Below are positions 14,342-20,938 of a stretch of 21,300 bases of DNA, in pieces. The notes under the pieces were generated by a model. It made no database searches and was not told the DNA's origin. It saw only the letters and a list, made by a program, of their open reading frames with translations. The DNA comes from Bacillota bacterium (GTDB lineage Bacteria; Bacillota; Clostridia; Peptostreptococcales; Anaerovoracaceae). Position numbers and translations under genes: made by a program. Positions within the stretch are counted from its first letter, which is position 1, and every line of letters begins with the position of its first letter. The DNA lies in the NCBI GenBank assembly GCA_030535715.1, contig JAUNRL010000005.1:1-21300 (forward strand), in the 5' to 3' direction.

Positions 14342-15946
14342 ATGGATAAGAACAGAAAGCGAAAAGAACGGGGACGGCCGTTAAGAGGGATCCTGATGAT
14401 CGCGCTGATGGTTGCCTTTGCATCGGCGGCGGTACCGGAGAGCTGCGATGCCGCGGAGTACGCCTACACGGCGAAGCACACAGGAACCAATGGCGGCACT
14501 CACTTCACTGTGCCGGCTCTGGGACTGACCGGTGTGTGCAATCAGTTCGGCGTGAAATTGAAGGACGGGAAGGCGAATCTTACCCGGATCTCCAATGAAA
14601 CGGACTACGCGAAGATCGCCTATTACTGGGGCGTGGTCCGGGGCTTTGACCGGAAAGGACTGGGCGCCACGGAACGGAAGCATCTGACGATGATGATGCA
14701 GTATGTGACGAATGCAAAGGCAATCAGGGGATTTGCGTATGTCAGGGCCGGAAGCTGCAAGCGGGATGTGGAGAAGGCGCGGCAGGCGAGCGTGCCGGAA
14801 ACCTTCGAAATCTATCAGGGAACGCCCGCCAATAAATCCCAGAGTTTTCTGGCGTGGAAGAATACGAACCCCATCAGCCTGACCCTGCGCAAGACCAGTA
14901 CGGACGCGGCGTTTTCGGCTGCGGCGGGCTATGTGTTTACCGGGATCAGTTATCAGGTTTACCGGTCAGACCGGGTGACGCCGGTGGGCGTGCTGACCTG
15001 TGGGGCGGACGGGACGACCAATACCCTGTCGGGTCTGGCCCAGGGCACCTATTACGCCCGGGAGGTGCGGACCAATGAGTACTACGCCATGAACGATGCG
15101 TGGCTCGCCGTAACGGTTGCCGCCGGCGAAACCGGGGTGTTCCGGGCGGCGGACGTGCCACAGAAGGGAAAGCTGCGGATCGTCAAGGGAAGTACCGACA
15201 GCAATTCCATCAAAGCAGGGTATGACTTTGAAGGGATCGCCTATGGTCTTTACGCGGCGCAGTCAGAGGACAGCCGCCTTCTGGCCGAGCTCACCCTGGA
15301 TAAGGAAGGCGGCTCCCCGGTGCTTGCGGACATTCCGGTGGGAACGCGCTACGTGAAGGAGATCAGAACCAACAATTACTATCAGCTGTCGCAGGCCTGG
15401 TATCCCGTGCACATCTCCGCCGGAGAAACAGCGGTGCTTCCGGCGGACAGAGTGCAGGACGAGCCGGTGTCCGGCGAGCTGCAGATCCTCAAAAGGATCA
15501 CGAGCGGGGAACCCTGCGATGATGAGTTTGTTTTCGATCTGATCAGCACGGAGAACAGCGAGATCGCCTACCGGAATATCCGGGTCAGGGGAGACGGCAA
15601 GCCGATAACCGTCAAAGCGCTGGCGGGAACGTATACTCTGCGCGAGACGGACAGCGGAGATTATGCGGATGAAACCGGCGAGCAGAAGGTGACCGTGAAG
15701 GAGGGCGAAACGATTCGCGTTGAACGGGTCAACCGGATGGCCGGACCGGGAACGCTGCAGATCAACAAATACACCGATGACGGCGGAAGCCGGGCCGGGT
15801 TCCGGTTCCGGGTGACCGGGGAACTGTACAACCAGGGAATACTGACCGGGGCCCGGCTGCTGGAGGCCGCCGGCCCGCAGGTTTCCTGCGTGGAGGAGGG
15901 TCGGTACGATTTCAGCGAATGGAGTGTGAACGAAGAGGAACTGTGA
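14342..15946 (+). CDS. VaFE/SpaA-type surface adhesin, N-terminal part (interrupted by in-frame TGA)
   Basis: The 534-residue N-terminal piece of a cell-wall protein. A signal peptide (basic RKRKERGRPLR then hydrophobic ILMIALMVAFASAA) is followed by a domain at about 40-175 whose Cys66 (LTGVCNQFG) and Gln120 (MMMQYVTNA) are placed like the residues of a thioester adhesion domain; this is inference. Four SpaA/Cna-B-like beta domains follow: about 177-272, 276-370, 377-466 and 470 onward. The first two resemble one another (YYAREVRTNEYYAMNDAW and YVKEIRTNNYYQLSQAW). The last is cut at the TGA 15944-15946, and the bases after it continue the same frame and complete its final strand (LGDYLVTLTCQAVPV). 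So this and the next entry are two halves of one 1,392-codon gene, 14342-18520. SD AAGGGAGAGG and a perfect promoter precede the ATG. The TGA may be a nonsense mutation, a phase-varying or read-through codon, or a sequencing error. Confidence 0.85.
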   Translation: MDKNRKRKERGRPLRGILMIALMVAFASAAVPESCDAAEYAYTAKHTGTNGGTHFTVPALGLTGVCNQFGVKLKDGKANLTRISNETDYAKIAYYWGVVRGFDRKGLGATERKHLTMMMQYVTNAKAIRGFAYVRAGSCKRDVEKARQASVPETFEIYQGTPANKSQSFLAWKNTNPISLTLRKTSTDAAFSAAAGYVFTGISYQVYRSDRVTPVGVLTCGADGTTNTLSGLAQGTYYAREVRTNEYYAMNDAWLAVTVAAGETGVFRAADVPQKGKLRIVKGSTDSNSIKAGYDFEGIAYGLYAAQSEDSRLLAELTLDKEGGSPVLADIPVGTRYVKEIRTNNYYQLSQAWYPVHISAGETAVLPADRVQDEPVSGELQILKRITSGEPCDDEFVFDLISTENSEIAYRNIRVRGDGKPITVKALAGTYTLRETDSGDYADETGEQKVTVKEGETIRVERVNRMAGPGTLQINKYTDDGGSRAGFRFRVTGELYNQGILTGARLLEAAGPQVSCVEEGRYDFSEWSVNEEEL

Positions 15947-16018
15947 GCGCTGAATCAGGCGGCGAAGGAAAGAAAGCTCGGCGATTATCTTGTTACGCTG
16001 ACCTGTCAGGCCGTTCCG

Positions 16019-18520
16019 GTGAAGCCGGATCCGGGAGCGGAACCGGATGAGGAGACCGGAGGCGGCGCAGACGGAGGAGACGAGGGCGACGGGGATGCGG
16101 ACGTCAGAGCCGGAGCCGGTTCGGATGCGGATGGAACGGATGGGGAGAAACAGGGCGATGACGGCGCCGGAGAGGATTCTTCCGGGCAGCCCCGGACAGT
16201 CCGGGTGCAGCCGGTCATCCATCTTGCCGGGGCTGTCTTCGATCAGGAACGCAGAAGCTATACCGCGAAGATCACGAATCGGAAAAAGGCAGAAGGCCGG
16301 GAAAACGATCTGGATATTTCTGTCCACGACTTCACCTGGACCGGCGCGGCAACCCTGTATCGGGATCTGAAAACGGGGAAGGACCACACCATTCTGGTTA
16401 CCGACCAGAGGGGCCGCGGAATGCACGGGGAGACCGGGGAGGAAGGCATTGATCCCATTACGCCCGGAGAGTATACGGTGAAGGAAATGATCACCGAAGA
16501 ACAGGCGGAGCGTTATCATCAGCCGCAGGTTCAGAAGGTAGTATACAGGGGAGGAACGGGTCGGGCGCTGGTGTTCCGCTTTGATAATCTGGCGAAGCGG
16601 ACGCCGGTCAGGCTGGTGAAGACGAGTCTGGACGGCAGGGTGGCCGGCATCGATTTCCTGCTGAGCGGGAAGACCGCCTACGGCGATTCTGTCCGCCGGA
16701 CGGGAACGACGGACGAAAAGGGAACCATTGATTTCGGGGAACTGCAGAAGGGAACCTACGTGATCGAAGAAATCGGATGGGATCCGCAGAAGTACGCGAA
16801 CCCCTATCCCCTGGAAGGGAAAACCCGGCCGGCTAAGGAAGTGAAGGTGACCGGCGAGGAAAAGGAACCGGTTTCCGTTGCCTTTGAAAACATACCCTAC
16901 GCGCAGATCCTGATCACCAAGAAGGACAGCGAGACGGGGCAGTTCCTTCCCGGGGCGACATTCGCCCTGATCAACCGGACGAAGGACAGAGCGGAGGCGT
17001 CCTTCCGGATCGTGGAGGAGGACGGCTGTCCGGCGGTGAAGATGATCAGCGCCGAGCCGGTGATCCGCGCGGTGACCGACCGGCAGATCGAGTCGAAGGA
17101 GGAAGGGCGGTTCGTCATGCTGACCGGACTGAGTTCCGGAGATCAGTATGAGGTGGTGGAAACCAACAGCCCGCTGGGGTACGGCGTGGACGGGAAACCG
17201 GCGGTTCTGGACGTCGACCATGAACAGACGCCGGAAATCACCATAAAGGATGCGAGATCCGTGATCGGAACCACGGCGAAGGACAGCCTGAGCGGAGAGC
17301 AGGTGGCCCTGGCCGGCAAAAAGGTGAAGATCATCGATACGATCCGGTATGAGAATCTGGTTCCGGGCAGAGAGTACCGGGCGGAGGGCCGGCTCATGGA
17401 TCGGAGCGAGTATCTGATTTCAAAGAATCCGGCGGATATCCGGCCGGCCAGAGACGCCGCCGGCAGGGACATCACCGCGAAGACCGTGTTCACGCCGAAG
17501 GAGGCAAACGGCGAAGCGGAGGTGGAGTTCGTGTTTAACGGAGTCAGCCTGTCCGGCGCATCTCTGGTTGCCTATGAGAAACTGTATTCTGCGGAAGGGT
17601 TGGTTGCCGATCATGAGAACCCGGAGGCCCCGGAGCAGATCATCGATTTCCCGGGAATCGAAACGACGGCGCTGGCGGAGGATACAGGCATGCATATCAC
17701 CAATGCCGGGGAGATGGTTCGCATCACCGATGCGGTGGCCTATACCAACCTGGCGCCCGGAAAAACCTATCATCTGTCCGGCGTGCTGATGGATAAGAAG
17801 ACGGGAAAGCCCATCCGTTCCGGCGGGAAGGAGGTCCGGGCAGAAAAGGAATTCACCGCGGAGCATGCCTCCGGGTCGGCAGAGCTGGAATTCGTGTTTG
17901 ACGGACGGGAACTGGCGGGGACTACGGCGGTGGCTTTTGAGGAACTGCGGATCAACAGCCGGATCGTTGCCGAACATAAGGATCCGGAGGACGGAGCACA
18001 GACGGTGGAGATCCCGGAAATCAGGACCATCGCCGATCGGTCGGCCAGAGACCGTATCGAGGATACGGTTCGTTACCAGGGCCTGATTCCCGGAGAACGC
18101 TACATCATGAGCGGCGTGCTCATGGACAGAAAGACGGGAAAAGAAATCGAGGGAACCCGCTCGGAAATCGAGTTCTCTCCGCCGAAACCCTCGGGCAGCG
18201 TGAAGATTCCCTTCCGGATTTCCGCCGACAGTCTGCTGGCGGAGGGCGTTGAGCATGTGATTGTTTTCGAGACCTGCCGTATTCTGACGGACGTCAGCGG
18301 CGAGGATGCGCCCGTTCCGGTTGAGGTCGCCTCTCACCGGGATCTGAACGATCAGGATCAGACCGTGGCTCTGAAGGAATCGAAGAGGAATGCGCCTACC
18401 GGAGATGTGCTGGGGCCGGGCGTCGCGCCGTCGCTTCTGGGGCTACTGGCGGCTGCGGCCGGAATCGGTGTGCTGGCTGCCCGTCGTCTGCGGAGAGTGC
18501 CGGAGGATTCCGGAGAGTAA
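16019..18520 (+). CDS. VaFE-repeat surface-anchored adhesin, C-terminal part
   Basis: This frame is open from 15947, directly after the TGA, and is in phase with the N-terminal half. GTG at 16019 is the first codon that could act as a start but it has no SD, so independent translation is doubtful. In order: the end of a SpaA-like domain; an acidic Gly/Asp-rich linker (about 16031-16195); a beta domain with the FTWTGAATLYRDL region; two SpaA-like isopeptide domains (about 16595-16890 and 16895-17250; VRLVKTSLDG/YVIEEIGW and ILITKKDSETG/YEVVETNSPLGY); three VaFE repeats, with VAYE at 17567, VAFE at 17930 and IVFE at 18260; and a sorting signal NAPTGD (18389-18406), a hydrophobic stretch and RRLRR. 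VaFE domains form Thr-Gln ester cross-links in known members. The third repeat lacks ~10 residues. The protein should end covalently linked to the wall by a sortase. Confidence 0.82.
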   Translation: MKPDPGAEPDEETGGGADGGDEGDGDADVRAGAGSDADGTDGEKQGDDGAGEDSSGQPRTVRVQPVIHLAGAVFDQERRSYTAKITNRKKAEGRENDLDISVHDFTWTGAATLYRDLKTGKDHTILVTDQRGRGMHGETGEEGIDPITPGEYTVKEMITEEQAERYHQPQVQKVVYRGGTGRALVFRFDNLAKRTPVRLVKTSLDGRVAGIDFLLSGKTAYGDSVRRTGTTDEKGTIDFGELQKGTYVIEEIGWDPQKYANPYPLEGKTRPAKEVKVTGEEKEPVSVAFENIPYAQILITKKDSETGQFLPGATFALINRTKDRAEASFRIVEEDGCPAVKMISAEPVIRAVTDRQIESKEEGRFVMLTGLSSGDQYEVVETNSPLGYGVDGKPAVLDVDHEQTPEITIKDARSVIGTTAKDSLSGEQVALAGKKVKIIDTIRYENLVPGREYRAEGRLMDRSEYLISKNPADIRPARDAAGRDITAKTVFTPKEANGEAEVEFVFNGVSLSGASLVAYEKLYSAEGLVADHENPEAPEQIIDFPGIETTALAEDTGMHITNAGEMVRITDAVAYTNLAPGKTYHLSGVLMDKKTGKPIRSGGKEVRAEKEFTAEHASGSAELEFVFDGRELAGTTAVAFEELRINSRIVAEHKDPEDGAQTVEIPEIRTIADRSARDRIEDTVRYQGLIPGERYIMSGVLMDRKTGKEIEGTRSEIEFSPPKPSGSVKIPFRISADSLLAEGVEHVIVFETCRILTDVSGEDAPVPVEVASHRDLNDQDQTVALKESKRNAPTGDVLGPGVAPSLLGLLAAAAGIGVLAARRLRRVPEDSGE

Positions 18521-18562
18521 TCGGAAAGGAAGCGGCCGGTCGGATGCGGGAGGAAAAAGATG

Positions 18563-18592
18563 CTGGCATAATTAACCGTTTCGGTATATAAT
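18563..18592 (+). promoter_or_regulatory. Probable promoter of the downstream CoA-transferase gene
   Basis: CTGGCA (18563-18568) and a perfect TATAAT (18587-18592) are spaced by 18 bp. Transcription would begin near 18599, so the terminator-like hairpin at 18607-18634 would be the first thing transcribed. Confidence 0.5.
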
Positions 18593-18606
18593 TATGAGGA
18601 AGACCG

Positions 18607-18634
18607 AAGCCCTTCCGGGATTCCGGAGGGGTTT
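18607..18634 (+). terminator. Intrinsic terminator after the adhesin gene
   Basis: AAGCCCTTCCGG (18607-18618) pairs with CCGGAGGGGTTT (18623-18634), 12 bp with two G-U pairs and a GATT loop, followed by CGTTATTTA. It ends the adhesin transcript, but it lies downstream of a likely promoter and is therefore inside the leader of the next gene. Hence it could also attenuate that gene. Confidence 0.75.
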
Positions 18635-18663
18635 CGTTATTTACGGAAAGGCGGGTACGCAGC

Positions 18664-20028
18664 ATGTCATATTACGATCAGTACAGGGAGAAGCTCCGCA
18701 CGCCGGAGGAAGCGGTGATGGCGGTAAAGGACGGCGACTGGATTGATTACACGATCTCCCAGGGACAGCCGGTTCTGCTGGACGCGGCGCTGGCAAAGAG
18801 GAAGGGACAGATCCGGGACGTCAACTGCCGGGGGTACTTCATGTTCGAGCCGATACAGATCGTGGAGCAGGATCCGGAGCATGAGAGCTTCACCTATCAC
18901 AGCTGGTACACGGCGGGTATCGAGCGGAAATACTGGAACCAGGGGTTGATCAGCCATATTCCCATGATCTACCGGAACCAGAGCAGCTACTATCAGCTGG
19001 ACTACTGCAGGGTCAACGTCGCCATGATGTGCGTATCGCCAATGGACGATGAAGGGTACTTCAATCTGCATTTTACCTGCGCCACATCAAAGCCCGTGCT
19101 GGATGCGGCGGACATCATCATCCTTGAGGTCAACGAGCATCTGCCCAGGGTCAGCGGTCTGACGGAGCGGAGAGCACAGGGCATTGACGCCAACCGGATT
19201 CATATCAGCAAGGCAGACTATATCGTGGAGGGAGAGCATCATCCCCAGATCGAGATCAAGTCGCCGCCGCCGACGCCGGAGGAGGTGGCTATCGCTGACT
19301 TCATCGCCCCACAGATTCCCGACCGGGCCGTTCTTCAGCTGGGCGTGGGCGGCATGCCCAACATTCTGGGTGAGCATCTGGCCAAGTCGGACATCCGGGA
19401 TCTGGGCTGCCACAGCGAACTGATCACCGATGCCTTCTACAACCTCTATGAGCAGGGCAAGCTGACCAACGCCCACAAGGAAGTCTACGCGGGCAGAAGC
19501 GTCTTCGGCATCTGTGCCGGCAGCCAGAGCCTGTACGACTGGATCAATGAGAATCCGGAGTGCTGCGGAGACATGGTCAGTCACGTCAACGATCCCTATG
19601 TCATCGGACAGATCAGCAACGTGATCGCCATCAACGGCTGCGTCAGCGCCGATCTCTACGGACAGGTCTGCTCCGAGAGCGTGGGCACGCGGCAGATTTC
19701 CGGAACGGGCGGCCAGCTGGACTTCGTCACCGGCGCCTGCATGTCAAAGGGCGGCAAGGCCTTTCTCTGCATGAACAGCGTCTATCGGGATAAAAATGGC
19801 GAACTCCACAGCAACGTCCTGCCGAAGTTCACCGCCGGCGACATCATCTCCACACCCCGCTCCCAGACCCACTATCTGGTGACGGATCAGGGCATCGTGA
19901 ATCTGGCCGGTCGGACCACGTGGGAGAGGGCGGAGCTGATGATCTCCATCGCCCATCCCGCTTTCCGGGATCAGCTGATCGCGGAGGCGGAGAAGCAGGG
20001 AATCTGGAAACGATCCAATAAGCGGTAG
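18664..20028 (+). CDS. Acetyl-CoA hydrolase/transferase family: butyryl-CoA:acetate or 4-hydroxybutyrate CoA-transferase
   Basis: A 454-residue single-chain CoA-transferase of the Cat/But/AbfT family, about the usual length. The N-terminal half has the R-x-P-E-E-A-V-M-A-V-K-D-G-D-W-I-D start. The catalytic region is DLGCHSELITDAFYNL with Glu252 as the expected nucleophile (equivalent to Glu238 of the Clostridium aminobutyricum 4-hydroxybutyrate CoA-transferase). The CoA-loop motif LQLGVGGMPNILGEHL is at about 225-240, and ISGTGGQLDFVTGACMSKGG is at about 346-365. It swaps CoA between an acyl-CoA and acetate, releasing butyrate or a similar acid and forming acetyl-CoA. Whether butyryl-, 4-hydroxybutyryl- or another CoA is the donor is not decidable here. 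SD AAAGGCGG precedes the ATG. It is a single-gene unit between two terminators. Confidence 0.9.
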   Translation: MSYYDQYREKLRTPEEAVMAVKDGDWIDYTISQGQPVLLDAALAKRKGQIRDVNCRGYFMFEPIQIVEQDPEHESFTYHSWYTAGIERKYWNQGLISHIPMIYRNQSSYYQLDYCRVNVAMMCVSPMDDEGYFNLHFTCATSKPVLDAADIIILEVNEHLPRVSGLTERRAQGIDANRIHISKADYIVEGEHHPQIEIKSPPPTPEEVAIADFIAPQIPDRAVLQLGVGGMPNILGEHLAKSDIRDLGCHSELITDAFYNLYEQGKLTNAHKEVYAGRSVFGICAGSQSLYDWINENPECCGDMVSHVNDPYVIGQISNVIAINGCVSADLYGQVCSESVGTRQISGTGGQLDFVTGACMSKGGKAFLCMNSVYRDKNGELHSNVLPKFTAGDIISTPRSQTHYLVTDQGIVNLAGRTTWERAELMISIAHPAFRDQLIAEAEKQGIWKRSNKR

Positions 20029-20056
20029 CGGCGGCAAAACCGCAGAGAACAGAAAC

Positions 20057-20084
20057 AACGGGCAGTCAGCAGTGACCGCCCGTT
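20057..20084. terminator. Bidirectional terminator overlapping the end of the MetH-activation gene
   Basis: AACGGGCAGTC (20057-20067) and GACCGCCCGTT (20074-20084) form an 11-bp stem (one mismatch on the plus strand, a G-U pair on the minus strand) with a 6-nt loop. T-rich tracts follow on both strands. It lies between convergent genes, and the last codons and TGA of the minus-strand gene are inside the hairpin. Confidence 0.75.
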
Positions 20085-20716
20085 CTATAATATGTGCATT
20101 TTTCGCGGAGAACGCATTCGGTGCAGGTGGCCAGCCTGCCGCTTACCGGATGGTCGGCCAGGCCGATCAGCGCCGTGATGGATTTATGGGGAACCATCAT
20201 TTCCCCCGCGGTCAGGGTGAGGCCGATCTTTCGCGGCGCGTCCACCAGGGTCAGAATGTCCAGCTGGCAGGACAGAGGATAGTCGCCGTATCCCGGGCTG
20301 AAGCGGGGCGTGAAGAACCGGCCGGGAAACCGTTCGCCGATCTCCGCCCGCAGGACAGCCTCCGCGCTGTCGGCAATCTGTCCGGCCAGCACAGACGATC
20401 CCGTATCCAGAAGCACGGCCATGGCCATGCCCGCGGTCTGCCACCTCCGGATCAGCGCGTCGATTTCGCTGCCGGCGGTGACGGCCAGGATGGCGGCCTG
20501 ATCGCAGCCTTCCAGATGCTTCCGGACAGAGAAGCCTTTCAGAGGGATCTTCGCCAGAGGAAGAACGCGGTAAATGCCGCGGGGACGGACGCTCTCCAGA
20601 AGCATCCGCTCCGCCTTCTCCATCTGCGCGCGCAGGGCATCATCGGGCTGCCCGGAGGCATGCAGATAGTTCAGCCATTCTTCCCGGTTCAGGGATCGGG
20701 GTGCAGTCAGTTTCAT
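20066..20716 (-). CDS. Stand-alone vitamin B12-dependent methionine synthase activation-domain protein
   Basis: A 216-residue protein similar to the C-terminal activation domain of cobalamin-dependent methionine synthase, which binds SAM for reductive reactivation of B12. Signatures: RFSPGYGDYPLSCQLDIL, then IGLTLTAGEMMVPHKSITAL, matching the family SPGYGDfpLs.Q and L.P.KSvTa patterns, and a C-terminal CTECVLREKCTYYR, a Cys-rich tail seen in stand-alone forms. No metH is adjacent, so it must act with a MetH encoded elsewhere. The frame is open up to a TTG at 20881, but a strong promoter (20852-20881) overlaps that codon, so the true start must be downstream. The ATG at 20716 fits the family start (MKLTAPRSLNREEWL); it lacks a good SD. 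A GTG at about 20740 is the alternative. Confidence 0.8.
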   Translation of the reverse strand: MKLTAPRSLNREEWLNYLHASGQPDDALRAQMEKAERMLLESVRPRGIYRVLPLAKIPLKGFSVRKHLEGCDQAAILAVTAGSEIDALIRRWQTAGMAMAVLLDTGSSVLAGQIADSAEAVLRAEIGERFPGRFFTPRFSPGYGDYPLSCQLDILTLVDAPRKIGLTLTAGEMMVPHKSITALIGLADHPVSGRLATCTECVLREKCTYYRTGGHC

Positions 20717-20851
20717 CAGACCGTTCTGACGCGGAACCACCGCCTTTTCCGGCGGAGGGATGAGCGCTCCTGACAGGCCCGCGCCGCTCCTTTCGTTTTC
20801 CCCGCGCTGTCCGGCCGCGGAGAAAACCCGGCGGCCTGCGGAGTCTGCCTG

Positions 20852-20881
20852 ATTATACCGTCCCCTTCCGCGTTCTGTCAA
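20852..20881 (-). promoter_or_regulatory. Perfect-consensus sigma-A promoter of the MetH-activation gene
   Basis: On the minus strand TTGACA (20876-20881) and TATAAT (20852-20857) are spaced by 18 bp. The predicted start is near 20845, giving a leader of about 130 nt before the ATG at 20716. The leader contains AAAGGAG without a normal start codon after it and a small hairpin CCGCC-GGAAAA-GGCGG. I do not see a B12-box or a SAM riboswitch pattern in it. Confidence 0.8.
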
Positions 20882-20938
20882 CGCACGCCGCTTTCCGGCA
20901 GGTCCGGCGCTGACTGCGGTTATGCCGAGGCGGGCGAT

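Noticed and set aside
15944-15990. Selenocysteine insertion at the adhesin TGA
   Set aside because: No stable stem-loop of bacterial SECIS type is visible just downstream, and the site is not in a redox motif.
16019-16060. Independent start of a second surface protein at GTG 16019
   Set aside because: There is no SD or signal peptide, and the sequence between the TGA and this codon already encodes the end of the preceding domain.
15263-17221. Long minus-strand open frame (652 codons) opposite the adhesin
   Set aside because: It is a shadow of the GC-rich plus-strand gene. It has no recognisable domain, crosses the adhesin domains whose family is clear, and lacks a promoter or ribosome binding site.
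20717-20850. Cobalamin or SAM riboswitch in the MetH-activation leader
   Set aside because: I found no B12-box and no SAM-aptamer pattern; the leader is short and only one small hairpin is clear.
20717-20881. N-terminal extension of the MetH-activation protein from TTG 20881
   Set aside because: The consensus promoter overlaps it, and the extension is low-complexity and foreign to the family.
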